The notes under the pieces were generated by a model. That model did not search any database. It had not been told where the DNA came from and saw only the letters and a list, made by a program, of their open reading frames with translations. From positions 124,001 through 188,000 of the forward strand of contig JAPJBO010000334.1 of the NCBI GenBank assembly GCA_030068145.1: a stretch of DNA of 64,000 bases. Reading direction: 5' to 3'. The position numbers were made by a program, and so were the translations under genes. This document shows positions 33,518 through 45,900 of the stretch, piece after piece. How positions within the stretch are numbered: the first letter of the stretch is position 1; each line of letters begins with the position of its first letter. The stretch is from Diplonema papillatum (taxonomy: Eukaryota; Euglenozoa; Diplonemea; Diplonemida; Diplonemidae).

Positions 33518-34629
33518 GTTGTGTCTCTTCTTTTCTTTTCTCTTGGGTTGGCTTAACCTTTCTTGACCTACAAACTGAGACAAAAAAATGGCAAAGTGTG
33601 CTTGTGTGAGTGTGCTTGTGTGTATGTGTGTTTGTGTCTAACAAAGTTGTAGAAAGAGTATCCGATCGAGTTTGTGTTTGGTTGAGTGTGTTCTTGCTTT
33701 CTTTTCGAGTAGGCGCGGGCTACCTTTCGTGCAGACTGTTTGCCTTCTTTTCGAGTGGGTCGTGTTTCCTTTTGGGGATATGAATGCCTGTTTTAGAGTG
33801 TAAGTTCACTTAAAGATCCGGGGTTTTATAGTCTCAGGTGTCCCTGGTGACCACTGTCGTAACGGTAACTCGTATACGAGTGTGCGTATCTTATCTGCGG
33901 TAGTGGCAGTACGTGTGCTGTGCTGTGTGTCTTTGTTGCCTAATGCCGACTATTCGACTTATTTTAGCGCGCGCTCTCATTTCCCATCTGTCTTGACATT
34001 TCATTCGGAGTTGTTTGACTTGAGACCAGACAGACGCATGTAATCACCAGCAGAAGGAACGTGAAACAACGGCTCGAGACTCCATGGAACGAGTGTTTGA
34101 GAAGGTGTGCGCAAATGGGGGGAAGGGACAAAGCACAGCGCGTTGCGAAAATGCTGGGCTAGAGAAGAACTGTGTTGCAAGTCGTCAACCGCCCCTCACC
34201 CCCCAACAAAATCAAACGAAAACGTGAGATCCTAATATACTCGCTCGAGTGCCATGAACCAGCACGGCACAGGAGGACGCTCATCATGACACAGACGGCA
34301 CGGTGGAATTGTCGTTGCTGGTAATTTGTTGCCAGCATTTTTTGAAATGTGGATGCTAGTCGGTTTTGTATAACACATCCGACAACATCTGGCGTGATGA
34401 CAAGTAGCTCTGCTGCTGCATTCACTACGTCGAATGAATGTCGACCCCTCCCCTTGGTGGGAGAAATTATCATTGTTTGCTGCCAGAGTACCCAGGTCTA
34501 CCGACACCACTCCCCCCTAGGTCCTTGTCGCAATACGTCACAAAAAGCAACCGAGGATCGGAATCCAAGGTCCGGATTTTGCCGGGTTCGCATACCACGG
34601 GATAAAATACTGTGCGGCACCTCTGAAAG
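33518..34629. other. Gene-free stretch upstream of the MGNCAS gene
   Basis: Contains a GTGT-rich stretch at about 33600-33640 and R4 at 33790-33856. No promoter element recognised; no coding signal. Confidence 0.45.
33790..33856 (+). repeat. R4 motif
   Basis: TTTTAGAGTGTAAGTTCACT and CCGGGGTTTTATAGTCTC, ending a little diverged. Confidence 0.65.
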
Positions 34630-34921
34630 AATACTCGGCGTAGCTGCTTTGACTCCGAATGGAAGGGAGGAGATATTGAGGTAGAGTGCCAAATACAATA
34701 CAATCACCATCTGATTTGTTCTTCGCTTACACCGCCCCGAGTGTTGTTTTCCCACTCAGGACTCTGACCTGTTGTGTTTGTGTGTCTTTGTCGTGTAGGA
34801 TAGACGCACATGACCTCACGTCCGTTCAACATGTGGTTCGATAGATACAGCACTTGGGATCCCTTGGTTCGTTCTGGCAGCTTTGTCGAGCCTTTCCTTC
34901 CAAGCTGGCGCTCATGTAAAA
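34630..34921 (+). repeat. R2 repeat, full length
   Basis: AATACTCGGCGTAGCTGCTT to TTTCCTTCCAAGCTGGCGCT and CATGTAAAA. Confidence 0.92.
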
Positions 34922-36429
34922 CAATGCTTGCCACAACGGCAAATCAATCCGGTCTAAAATGTTGCTCGCTGTTTCTCAAGAACGCACGCACAACCTGCGC
35001 AGGAACTACGCAATACGGGTTTTCGGGGGGTACCAGCGCAGTCTTTATTTTTAGCGTTGAGAACGTTGAAGAAAAATGGCTGCTCCCCAGATATCAGAGA
35101 GGCAAGCGAGTCTTGGAAAAAGCCTGGTTCGTATGGTCCCGCGGTTGCACTCTGTTAATAGATCCGGCCAGCAAAACAACAACTGCTGTTGCGGGAATAC
35201 AGCGCTCTGCTTGCAGAGACTCTTTCGAGGTTTGTTTGCGTGGTGCATCTCGGACACCCGATTTGATTCTCTTTTCCCGTTCTATAACCAAGTTTTTGGG
35301 TGTTGAGTTGTGGCATTTGAGGCAGTGGCGGCGCAGAACAGGTAAGCGATAAGCGTGTCTGTTTGACAAGGTTGGTCAAAGCTGCTTACTGTAGGGGCAG
35401 AACCGGAGACAGAGTCTTGGAGAACACGCGGATGACGACAAGAAAAAATAGAATTCGTAATAAGGTCTTGCTCTGACCGCTACGTGTGATCCAGTGCGAT
35501 GCTAACGCCTCGGGACAGAACAGATAGGCGACACCCGGTCATGCCGTAGCAGCCCAAACACTGTGCACCAAAAAGTAAGCACGAGAAGACGTGTCCCGCT
35601 TGAGTGTGAGAAGTACGAAGCTGTGCTGCTGACGCTCGGGGCAGAGCCGTGTGTGTGGGCAACCACGACACACACAACAGAGAAAAACGTAGCGATGATC
35701 CGGTGCATGCGTGGTGTGGTGCGTTGTTTGATTCTTGCAGCGGGCAGTGCAACACGGCAGTAAATGACTGTGAGGTTACACGGAGACAACGCCTGCTTGC
35801 AACGCAACAACGACGTCCGCTGGGAAGAAGAACACCGGCGTCGAAATCCAGTACCGCATGCCGCTAGCAGCATGACACAGCGTCGAAGGAAAAACGTGAC
35901 ACATGTTCACCATCGAATACCACGGAGACTTTTCTTCCAACGGGAATGGCCCACGACGGTGGGAACAAAGCAGACGCAGAGAAAGGCGAACACGAAAGAC
36001 CGGCTTCAAACAATGCCGGGAGACCGATGAGGCTCCTTGGTCCGTGTTTCAAGACGGGTGGTAGAAAACCGCTGTGTCTGACATGAGCCTGCGAGCGTTT
36101 AACCACGTCAGGCCAATGGATTGCAACAGCCGCGACTGCAGGACATCGGACACAGAGGAAGCGAAGGCAGCTAGTGCATTCGATCCGTTGTCTGTTGACC
36201 AGTGCGACCTCCCGTTTTATCTGCATCAAGGCAGCAAACGCTCGTTGTTTTCCTTCTACAAAAATGAAGCAGGCGTCAAACCGACACGCAGGCGTGGTGT
36301 ACAGAGCCGCGACTGGCAGAACAGAACACAGGAAAGAAGACGAAGCCTGCTACCTCATTATCAAACCGTTGACTTCGGCCAGTGTGTTACCTCCCATTTG
36401 CTTTGCATCAGGAGACACGTTGTGCTGGG
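34922..36429. other. Gene-free stretch
   Basis: Several long open frames occur on both strands here, but none has the third-position bias of the real exons. Towards 36.3 kb the sequence grades into the tandem array. Confidence 0.4.
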
Positions 36430-39400
36430 TAGAAGAAGAGCGGGCTCGAAACTGACAAACCAAACGTCGTGGCCACTCCCGACGCAAAAAAATGCGCAGC
36501 GGCGAACTCCTCAGTTTATAACACATACGAGAAAGGCTTCAGCCGTGGCACTGCTTTGGGGACTGAGAAAGGCTGCGCCGCCGTTTTTTCGCGGTTGTGC
36601 GGCAGCTCCTTTCGGGTTTGTTTGCAACGAACTGCAGGCAAGCGGAAGGTACGCGGAAGACCGTAGCTCCGCCAAATCTGGGCAGGCACGTCTTGGGAGA
36701 ATGAGAAGTAAAGCGGGCGCGAAACTGACAAAGCAAGTGTCGTGTTCACACCCCGACAAGTGCGGCAAGCGCAGCAGCGAACTCCTCAGTTCACACAGGA
36801 GAAAGGCTTCGGCCGTGTCACTGCTTTCGGGACTGAGCAAGGCTGCGCCGCCGTTTCTTCGCGGGTTGTGCGGGGGTTGTGCGGGGGGCAGCTCCTTTCC
36901 GATTTGTTTGCAACAAACTGCAGGCAGGTGTAAGGTACGCGGAAGACCGTAGCTCCGCCAACACTCGCAGGCACCTCTTGGGAGAATAAGAAGTAAAGCG
37001 GGCGCGAAACTGACAAAGCGAGCGTCGTGGCCACACCCCGACAAGTGCGGCAAAAGAAATGCGCAGCAGCGAACTCCTCAGTTTACCACACACAGGAGAA
37101 AGACTTCAGCCGTATTACTGCTTTCGGGACTGAGCAAGGCTGCGCCACCGTTTCTTCGCGGGTTGTGCGGGGGGCAGCTCCTTTCGGCTTTGTTTGCAAC
37201 GAACTGCAGGCAGGTATAGGGTACGCGTAAGACCGTCGTAGCTCCGCCAAGACTCGGTCAAAAGACTTCTTGAGAGAATGAGAAGTAAAAAGCAGGCGCG
37301 AAACCGACAAAGCAACCGTGGTCACATCCCGACGAACTGCGGCAAAAGGGATGCACAACGGCACCCGCTCAGCCACAGAAAGCTTGCGGCACCAGAGAAG
37401 TCGTTGTCCGAAAGGTAAACGGGTCATGCGCAAGCTTCAACTGTATCACTGCTTTGTGGGACAGTGACTGCGCCGCCATTTTTTCGCGGGGGGGCGTTCG
37501 ACTGTTTTTGGCTTCATTTGACAACAAACGGCAAAGGTACGCGAAAGACCGTAGCTGCGGTCAGACTCAGCAGACGCCTCTTTGGAGATTGAGACGTAAA
37601 GCAGGCGCGAAACCGACGAAGCAAGCATCGTGGTCACACCCCGCAAGAGGGATGCACAACGGCATCGCCCAGGAGAAGTCGTTGTCCACAAGGACAACGG
37701 CCCATGCGACAGGCTTCAGCCGGACCACTGCTTTGGGGACAGAGCGAGGCTGCGCCGCCGTTTCTTCGAGGCTTGCGCGGGGGGCGGCGTGCAGAGGAAT
37801 GGCCGCTCGACGGGTTTCGGCTTCATTTGCAACAAGCTGCAGGCAAAGGTGCGCGAAGGAACGTAGCTACGGCAAGACTCCCTTGGAGAATGAGACCTAA
37901 GGCAGGCGTAAAACCGACGAAGCAAGCGTCGTGGTCACATCCCGCAAAAAGGATGCACAACGGCATCGTACGGCAAGACTCAGCACATGCCTCTTTAGAA
38001 TGAGAAGTAAAGGCACGAAGAAGCAACCGTCGTTGTGGTCACATTCCGACGAAGTGCGGCAATCAGGATGCACGACGGCACCGCTCAGCAGGCGCAGAAG
38101 GCACGGCAAGACTCGGCAAACGCCTCCTTGGAGAATGAGACGTACAGCAGGCGCGAAACCGACAAAGCAACCATCGTGGTCACGTCCCGCAAAAAGGATG
38201 CGCAACGGCATCGCACGGCAAGACTCAGCAGACGCCTCCTTGGTAAATGAGACGTAAAGCAGGCGCGAAACCGACACAGCAACCCGTCGTGGTCACATCC
38301 CGCGAAAAGGATGCGCAACGGCATCGTACGCCAAGACTCAGCAGACGCCTCCTTGGTACATGAGAGGTAAAGCAGGCGCAAAACCGGCAAAGCAACCGTC
38401 GTGGCCACATCCCGACGAAGTCCGCCAAAAAGGGTGCACAACGGCATCACTCAGCCACAATCTTGCGGCACAGGAAAGGTCTGTGTCCCAAGGGCAAACG
38501 AGCCATGCGACAGGCTTCACGTATCACTGCTTTGGGGACATGTGTGTGCGCGGGTGGCATACAGAGGAAGGGCCGCGGGGCGGGCCGCTCGACGGTTTTC
38601 GGCTTCATTTGCATCGAGCTGCAGGCGAGCGTGCGCGAGAGACCGTAGCTACGGCAAGACTCGACAAGCGCCTCTTTGGAGAATGAGACGTAAAGCAGGC
38701 GCGAAAAACCGACGAAACTGGCAAAGCAACCGTCGTGGTCACATTCCGACGAAGTCCGGCAAAAAGGATGCACAACGGCACCACTCAGCCACAGAAGGCT
38801 CGCGTCGAGGCAAACGGGCCATGCGACAGGCTTCACATGTCACTCCTTTGGGGACAGAGCGAGGCTGCGCCGCCGTTTCTTCGCGGGTTGCGCGGGGGGC
38901 GTACAGAGGAAGGGCCGCGGGGCGGGCCCTTCGACGGTTTTTGGCTTCATTTGCATCAAACTGCAGGCGAGGTTGCGCGGGAGGCCGTAGCTACGGCAAG
39001 ACTCGGCAAGCGCCTCTTTGGAGAATGAGACGTAAAGCAGGCGCGAAAAACCGACAAAACTGGCAAAGCAACCGTCGTGGTCACATTCCGACGAAGTCCG
39101 GCAAAAAGGATGCACAACGGCACCACTCAGCCACAGAAGGCTCGCGTCGAGGCAAACGGGCCATGCGACAGGCTTCACATGTCACTCCTTTGGGGACAGA
39201 GCGAGGCTGCGCCGCCGTTTCTTCGCGGGTTGCGCGGGGGGCGTACAGAGGAAGGGCCGCGGGGCGGGCCGCTCGACGGTTTTTGGCTTCATTTGCATCA
39301 AACTGCAGGCGAGGTTGCGCGGGAGGCCGTAGCCACGGCAAGACTCGGCAAACGCCTCCTTGGAGAGCGACAAGTGGGCGAAAACGATCTGCCGCGAGAC

Positions 39401-39430
39401 GGCCGAAGCAAGCGTCGTCGTCTGGTCCAC
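36430..39430 (-). repeat. Tandem array derived from the kelch gene 3' end, about 12 units
   Basis: A conserved GCAAGACTCGGCAA-type core recurs about 12 times with spacings of about 340, 340, 325, 115, 115, 133, 99, 311, 315, 290 and 288 bp. Long units read, on the minus strand, as worn versions of the kelch protein's last segment (KEAFAESCRSYGLPR, then LQMKPKTVERP). Short units are internal-deletion forms. The two units nearest the gene (38.7-39.35 kb) are almost identical, and similarity falls with distance. Confidence 0.9.
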
Positions 39431-41215
39431 GTAGTGGGGCAGCACGTAGACACCGGCGCTGTATGAGACGGAGGACACCTCCTTACTGGTGTTCCACCCG
39501 TGGCTTACAGCTGGCGTCTCGCCTCCGAACACCAGCAAACTCCCCGCCACGGGAAGCCCCACGTGCCCTGATCTCGGGCTTGGGACGTCGCCAGGCACCT
39601 TCAACATCTCCCAGCCGCCGGCCGCCAGGTCGTACCTCCAGAGGTCGTTGAAGTACTTCGAGCAATTCATCGTGTCCCCTCCGAACACGTAGAACCCGCC
39701 CGAGGCCGCCCAGCACAGCTGGCTGTACCTCCCCTGCGGCACGCGGCCGACGGGCGGCGCCGGGTGCTCGGCGCGGGGCGTCGGGCTCGTGTACCAGCCG
39801 CTCTCGTCGAGCAAGGATACCCAGTGGTTCTGAAACTCGTCGCCGCCTTCGTCTTCGTCGCCCACGCCGTCGTCTACGAGCGTCGAGGCGTTCATAAGCG
39901 CGTCGGACGAACTGGCGTCGATTCCTGCGTTCCCAGTGCTCAGCTCTGTGAACGCGGAAACCGTGTCCAGTTCACTAGCAGGCTGCGTCGTGGACAGAGC
40001 GTCAGCGAGCGCCTCTTCCGTGACACTCGACGAATCCGGAGTCAACGCACTCATACCGCCCACTGGCGTGCCGTCGCCCGTCCCTTCCGGCTCGTCTTCT
40101 TCCGGACCTACCTCCGATCCTTCGTACCCGGGCTCCTCCGGGAAGAAGTGCGGTTGCATGCCGCCCGTGGCGGGGCCAGCCGCCGTAGGCGACGTGGAGC
40201 TGCCTTCGACGAAGGACGGCGGGTCGACGGTTTTCACCGGGCCTCTGAAGATGTTCCGGGTTTCTTGGTGGCCGGGGTGCAGGAGCCGCCACTGGTTGGT
40301 GTGGATGTTGAGCACCCAGAGGTCCGAGAGCCAGATCTCGCGCGGCGGGAGGGCGAAGGACATCGCGCCGGACTGAGAGGAGGTGGTCAGCCCCCCGAAC
40401 AAGTAGAGCAAGTGCTCCCCGCTCCCCGCGTGCCGAGCCACACTGTGGCCCCAACGGGCGCGAGGCCGCACGGGGGTGCCCCCGGGGCTCTGCGATTTCA
40501 ACCCGCCAGCGCTCGCGGATGCCGTGTGTACCATCGTGTTCGTGACGTTCATCTTCTCGATTCCGCCCGCGAGGCTGCTCGCGGCGCCGTCCTGCTGCAG
40601 CGAAAGCGCCGACTCTCCCTTCGCTACTCGTTCTTCGTCCTCCTGGCTCGGGACGCCGAAAGGCGGGTAAACCGAGAATTTCTCGCGAACGACGTCCGCG
40701 TGCACGACCGCCTCCGACCACTTCCAACTGGTCAGGTCGAGCTTCAAGACGTCACCGAAGCAGGCGCCGAAGCTGTCTGCGCCGAAAAAGACCCACATCG
40801 TGTCGCCGACGAGGACCGACGCGTGGGCTTTGCGTGCGGAGGGGTACTTGCCGGTGGTCTGCATCTTCTTCCAGCGAAGGGGCTCGGCCCGGAGGTTGAG
40901 GACGTACGTCCCGTCTTGGCATCCGTCGGTGGAGAGCCCGCCGAAAACGACCATTTTCCCGTCGTGCGTGATGACCGCGGTGTGCGACATCACCGCGGGG
41001 ATGTCCTCCTCCTGGTTGACGACCGGCAGCTTCCTCCACACCCTCTTTTTCACGCTGAACGCGTAGGCTTCCCTCCGGTACTCATCGATCACGCCCCCTC
41101 CGAACACCACGAGCTCCTCATTCTCGGCATCCCACACGGCGCTGTGGCAGCATCCGCGCCCAGGCTCCTCAGTGCCATCCGAGTCGCGTAAGTGCGTCCA
41201 AAAGCACTTCCGCAT
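39182..41215 (-). CDS. Kelch-repeat protein
   Basis: A 677-residue single frame starting MRKCFWTHLRDSDG, the first Met after an in-frame stop. Six kelch blades are visible by their FGG turns: VVFGGGVIDEY, MVVFGGLSTDG, MWVFFGADSFG, LLYLFGGLTTS, FYVFGGDTMNC and LLVFGGETPAV, with W and the (D/N)-W-x-x-L ends between. Such blades form a beta-propeller used for protein binding. An acidic, Ser/Thr-rich insert of about 150 residues separates blades 4 and 5 (about 330-490). No BTB, F-box or catalytic domain is seen. The last 80 or so codons overlap the first unit of the downstream tandem array, so the true C-terminus is uncertain; the biased codon use continues well into the array unit. Confidence 0.85.
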   Translation of the reverse strand: MRKCFWTHLRDSDGTEEPGRGCCHSAVWDAENEELVVFGGGVIDEYRREAYAFSVKKRVWRKLPVVNQEEDIPAVMSHTAVITHDGKMVVFGGLSTDGCQDGTYVLNLRAEPLRWKKMQTTGKYPSARKAHASVLVGDTMWVFFGADSFGACFGDVLKLDLTSWKWSEAVVHADVVREKFSVYPPFGVPSQEDEERVAKGESALSLQQDGAASSLAGGIEKMNVTNTMVHTASASAGGLKSQSPGGTPVRPRARWGHSVARHAGSGEHLLYLFGGLTTSSQSGAMSFALPPREIWLSDLWVLNIHTNQWRLLHPGHQETRNIFRGPVKTVDPPSFVEGSSTSPTAAGPATGGMQPHFFPEEPGYEGSEVGPEEDEPEGTGDGTPVGGMSALTPDSSSVTEEALADALSTTQPASELDTVSAFTELSTGNAGIDASSSDALMNASTLVDDGVGDEDEGGDEFQNHWVSLLDESGWYTSPTPRAEHPAPPVGRVPQGRYSQLCWAASGGFYVFGGDTMNCSKYFNDLWRYDLAAGGWEMLKVPGDVPSPRSGHVGLPVAGSLLVFGGETPAVSHGWNTSKEVSSVSYSAGVYVLPHYVDQTTTLASAVSRQIVFAHLSLSKEAFAESCRGYGLPRNLACSLMQMKPKTVERPAPRPFLCTPPAQPAKKRRRSLALSPKE

Positions 41216-42468
41216 CCGGTACGCCGAAGACGCCTAGACCTCCCCTTGCTTCTCCCGTAGGTACTACAACCGGAGACCAAGCAGCCCCCGCCCTCCGCAA
41301 AATTCGTCGAAACCCCGTCTTCGCCGCTCGTATTAGACCTCCGGACGGGCTGGTCTGACACTAGTTTGAACAAAGAGAAAAGAAAAAAAAGACTTCAGAC
41401 GTTGAGAGTCGAAAACCCCAGAAGAAAAAGCAATGCGGAGGGGGATGTTTTTTTTTTTTTGTTTTGCCGACGATCAACCGAAGTTGATGTTAGTCTGGTG
41501 TCTTTCGACTTTTCTTGTGCTGCTTATTAATCCTTTATCCTTTCCCTTTTCCGCAATATCTTAGTTCGCACTGTGAAGTAACAAAAAAGCCTCCAATTCA
41601 GAAATGTGGGGAAGGGCGTGTTTCGATTGAGACTTGTGTTTTCTTTCAGCTACGTTCGCTGCTCACTCCTTTTTTCGTTCCTTACAAGACGTTCCAGCCA
41701 CGCTGCGAACGCCTTCGTGCTTTTACTGCACTAGTTCCCACCTCGTGTCGGTGTTTTTGTTTGCTTTTCGGGTGTGTACTCTCTTGTTATTTGGTTCCTG
41801 TTGGTGTTTGACGACTGAAAGCAGGAAATGGTCACTGTAGCGACACACAAGTGGTCGCATGGGGCAAAGCTCCAACCCTCGGAACAACAAGCTGGCTCCT
41901 CAGTGCGCTACGCCCGCCGGTCCATTCGGACTCGTATAGACCTGGTTGGAGACACGAATCTGGATGTGAATTGCCGTTCGCCGAAGCTAGTCGTGGTCCG
42001 ATAAATCCGATGTGCCCTGAGCCCTGAGTAATTCATGTAAGCCACTCTCTCTGAGTGATGCTATCGAGACGACGCATGGAATGGACCAGCGTCACATGTT
42101 GGCTCGCTGGTTGCGTTCGGAGTACCTTGCTACAATGCAGGTGCTTATTCAAGTAAACTGTCACACCGATTCACATTTTTCGTATGTTGTTTGTGAAAGG
42201 AGCTGCGCACAGAAACGAGTATCAGAAGAAGAGGGAGAGAGGCGTGCAATTGGTGAACGGAGATGCTGAGCTGACCAGCCGAGCGGTGTACCTCGGTCAA
42301 AGCTGCTGTCCTGTTCTGTGTGATGCTAGTTCGATGGAGACGAATTCTCCCTTGGTGGGAAACGAATACGGATCTGGCCGAATGGTTAATGGTTGAGCCA
42401 ATTTCCCAGAGATGAGGGGGAAGGTTCCTGGTTGCCGAAGTGATTTTCGCTTGGACGTGCAGTAGGGG
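41216..42468. other. Gene-free stretch
   Basis: Upstream of the kelch gene. No promoter element, exon or repeat family recognised, apart from a poly-T run near 41450. Confidence 0.45.
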
Positions 42469-42757
42469 AAACACTCGACGTAGCTGCTTTGACTCCGAAC
42501 GGAAGGGAAGGAAATGGGAGATAGAGGGGCAAATGCAACACAAACACAATCTGATTTGTTCATCGCTTACACCACCGCGTGTTGTTTTCTCACTCAGGAC
42601 TTCGACCTGTTGTGTTTGTGTGTCTTGTCGTACCCGCATGACCTCACGTTCGTTCGACGCGTGGTTCGGTAGTTACAGCACTTGGGATCCCTTCGGTTCT
42701 TTGTCTGGCAGCTTTTGTCGAGCATTTCCTTCCAAGCTGGCGCTTATGTAAAAAAAT
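42469..42757 (+). repeat. R2 repeat, full length
   Basis: AAACACTCGACGTAGCTGC to CCAAGCTGGCGCTTATGTAA; slightly diverged left end. Confidence 0.92.
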
Positions 42758-44550
42758 ATTTTGCTAAACGTAAACAGCGCGTGGTGCTTGCACCACTGGA
42801 GGCTGTGTTTTGGTTCTGAACCGCGTTTGCGGAAGGACGTTCGGGAAACGGGACGCAGAGCGAACCCATGAAAGACCACACGATCATTTCGCTGACTTCT
42901 TTGTTTTTGTGCTGCTGTGTTGCCCCGAAGACGCCCCGCCCGCGTGAGTCTGTCCAGATACTCCCGCAGCACCGACGGGGAGGCGGGTGGGGAAGGGTGG
43001 GAGCAGATGTAGGTGCGTAGGCCACATCTCTACGCTAAGCGGTGATCAAGAAAGGTTGATGCACCTGCCGGAAGCTGCGTCCTTAGAGAAAGCGAGAGAA
43101 GACTAGAGCTTCTGTCCAGTATCCAGAAGACACATCGACTGAATAAGTGTGGCCCACGCAACGCAAGGCCAGTTTTGCATGTTTCTCCTGTGCAGATAGC
43201 GGCGATGAAGACGAGCTGAAGAGGCGAAAGCATGACACATCACGTGCGAAGAGGTAACCGCGACGCTGGCGATGCAGATTATCGCCACAGATTCTTTGCT
43301 TTCTAATCCAGACGATACCCGGCGATTCACCTGTCATCTCCCTCCAAAACCTGGCCCGTCAAGTGCGCAACAGCCGACTCACAGCATTGCATGCTACAAA
43401 AACCGCCACTGGGGCTGACGCAGCACCGACAGACTACGACTGACCTCTGAGACATCGCCCACGTCTCTTAAATTGAACACCCTGGTCATATTAACGGTGC
43501 GCCTGCCGAGGTAGGCACCTGTCCACAAGTCAAGCTGATGATTGGTTGATAAGTGCACGCGAATCCTGAGTTGAGCACTTGCAGCCGTCACCGAGCGTGT
43601 TGATGATTGATAAGCAAACGCGAACCGTGAGATGAGCAGGAGGCGGCCTACAAGTAGCTGATGATTGCTTTCGTCAGCTCGTGACGGTTGGCGGTACCGC
43701 CAAAGTCCCGTGTCGCCACCCTGTGTTTTGGAGCGAGATGTTTCAATATCCAAAGCCGGCGTGTTGCCGTAAACGATGAAGCATCAAACAACACGGGATC
43801 GATCTACTCTGCTCTTTGTTGTTGGTCTCCCAACCCCAGAACGAAGAGTCCTTTTTGAAGTGCAAAGATGGGCTGCCTTCATCACCATCCGACCAACCGC
43901 GAGAAATCTCACATCATTCTCTTTTGAGAGAACCGTAGGTTCTTGGTACGAGCAGGTTCATCTACATACAAACGCTTTTCGTCACCGTCTCGTTGGCCAG
44001 TTGCGATTGCAGAACCCGCTCTTGCCTTTTCGTCCGAAAACGGAGTTCGGCACAGTGATGTATCCTCTGTTTTGACACATTTCTGGTGGGTGCGCCAAGC
44101 TCGTGTTTATAGGGGGTGCGTAGAAACAGTGCATACTCCCGAGATTCGACGACAGACTCGACTGCGTTTGTTATGCGCTGCGCTATTTCATTTTCGCCGA
44201 GGCTCTCCAGCATGAGAACGGCAGTTCGAATCTGTTTAGGGGAAGAATAGGCGTGTGTTTGTATGTATGTGTGTCGTGCCGGGGGAGGATTAGCCTGCTA
44301 GTGGATGATAGTGAGTGAATATGCTCGTTAGGCTAATCTTCTCCCAAACACGCTGGCTTGTGTTTACAATGCCTTGTTACTACAAAAAACAAGGGCTTTT
44401 TGTGGGCCGCGCAAGATCCTGAATCGTCGACGTGGTTTCAGGTGCGATTGATCATAGTGTCACAGCGTGTTTCAGCTTTCCTCACAAGGTGACGAACTGT
44501 AGAATGAGTGGTCGACCACTGCCTGGCCCATGGACGAACACCGTGACAAC
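42758..44550. other. Gene-free stretch
   Basis: I searched the minus strand here for the missing last exon of the dehydrogenase at 46 kb and did not find it. No repeat family recognised. Confidence 0.4.
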
Positions 44551-44735
44551 TACGCGGTGCTAAGGCTCGTTCAGCTCGCGTCACTGTATAGGCGCGCCGA
44601 GGTGCATACAGCTACGCGGTGCTAAGGCTCGTTCAGCTCGCGTGCACTGTATAGGCGCGCCGAACAGCTACGTGGTGCTAAGGCTCGTTCAGGTCGCGTG
44701 CACTGTATAGGCGCGCCGAGGTGCATACCACGCGC
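44551..44735 (+). repeat. Tandem repeat, three units of about 56-62 bp
   Basis: Units start at 44551, 44613 and 44669, each with TACGCGGTGCTAAGGCTCGT and the TATAGGCGCGCCGA end. Confidence 0.9.
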
Positions 44736-45190
44736 ACATGCCACACAGTGCTGACTCTGGTCCAGATCACGAGCTCGTGGTTGACGATCCACAGCACCTC
44801 GTGGTACTCCTCTGAGGAGTGGTATCTCGGTACTTAGCCGCCTGAAAATGCTGCCTACCGCGGACGGGCTTCTGGCGGTTTGGCCGCACCTTTTGACCCG
44901 TCGTGCGCTTTGGTGCTCAATTCTCAGTGCCGCTGCAGAACACAACAAGGAGAAGCGAGCCAGCTGTTGATGCTCCGCATGTTCTTTTTGTCGAATTGTC
45001 AGTGGCGCCTCAAGACGCGGAGACCTAGGTATGTAGCGAAGAAGAGAAGTACTGCCGCATACGGCGTTAATCGGTCCATGTGGCTTGCACTGAAAAATGA
45101 AGCCGCGGACGATCAGTGGTAGTGAAGATAAATACAAACTAAATATTCTGGGTGTGAGTACAGAAGGCGGACCGTCATCAGCGCGGAAGC
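44736..45190. other. Gene-free stretch
   Basis: A short R10 piece (GGCGGACCGTCATCAGCGCG) occurs near 45168-45187. Otherwise nothing recognised. Confidence 0.4.
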
Positions 45191-45361
45191 TGAATTTCCG
45201 GAGTTGGGGCTTGCCCTGATAAACGAAGCAACGGACGATCAGCATTTTGTTCTTCGCGTGTACAGGGTATAAACCTCTCTGGGGGGGTTTCCTGTATGAG
45301 CACTTTTATCGTTGGCTTCGTTTTCTCTTTCATGTGCAACCGTTGTTCCGGAAATGTTCCC
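45191..45361 (+). repeat. R3 element joined to R2
   Basis: Left end GAATTTCCGGAGTTGGGG; right end CCGGAAATGTTC. After CCCGTCAGTACAATATAG it runs directly into R2, the same linker that joins R3 to R1 at 30.7 kb. Confidence 0.8.
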
Positions 45362-45386
45362 GTCAGTACAATATAGATGTGCAATT

Positions 45387-45680
45387 AAAAATACTCGACG
45401 TTGTGCTTCGACTCCGAATGGAAGGGAGGAAATACAGAGGTAAGGGGCAAATACAATACAAACACAATCTGATTTGTTCTTCGCTTACACCACCGTGTGT
45501 TGCTTTCTCACTCAGGACTTTGACCTGTTGTGTTTGTGTGATTTGTCGTGTAGGGGTAGACCCGCATGACCTCACGTCCGTTCAACACGTGGTTCGGTAG
45601 TTACAGCACTTGGGATCCCTTCTGTTCTTTGTCGGGCAGCATCGTCGAGCATTTCCATTCAAGCTGGCGCATATGTAAAA
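45387..45680 (+). repeat. R2 repeat, full length
   Basis: AAAATACTCGACGTTGTGCT to GGCGCATATGTAAAA; shares its final A residues with the next R1 copy. Confidence 0.92.
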
Positions 45681-45900
45681 ATACTCGAGGGACTGCCTTG
45701 TGCTCATTTCGAAGGAGGCTAGAGGGGGAGAAAACAATACAACTACAAAGTGGGTCTTTTTTGTTGAACGCTTACGCCCGCCACTAAACCCAGATTTACC
45801 TGTGTTTCGTGTGGGCTACAGCACATTTACCTCGCATTTATCTATCGCAACTGGCAGTCTCCTCAAGCATTTCCTACAAAGCAGGTGCTTACACAAGAAA
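45677..45900 (+). repeat. R1 repeat, full length, downstream of the dehydrogenase exon
   Basis: AAAATACTCGAGGGACTGCC to GGTGCTTACACAAGAAA. It lies about 200 bp inside what appears to be the intron that follows the dehydrogenase exon. Confidence 0.92.

Noticed and set aside
34810-35352. 180-codon plus-strand protein starting MTSRPFN
   Set aside because: Its start lies inside R2; the same MTSRPFN start recurs in most R2 copies by shared repeat sequence.
38401-39651. 416-codon plus-strand frame across the tandem array
   Set aside because: Produced by the repeat period being open in that frame; the biased codon use and kelch homology are on the minus strand.
39764-41191. 475-codon plus-strand frame opposite the kelch gene
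   Set aside because: Shadow of the kelch exon; Arg/Val-rich composition with no domain.
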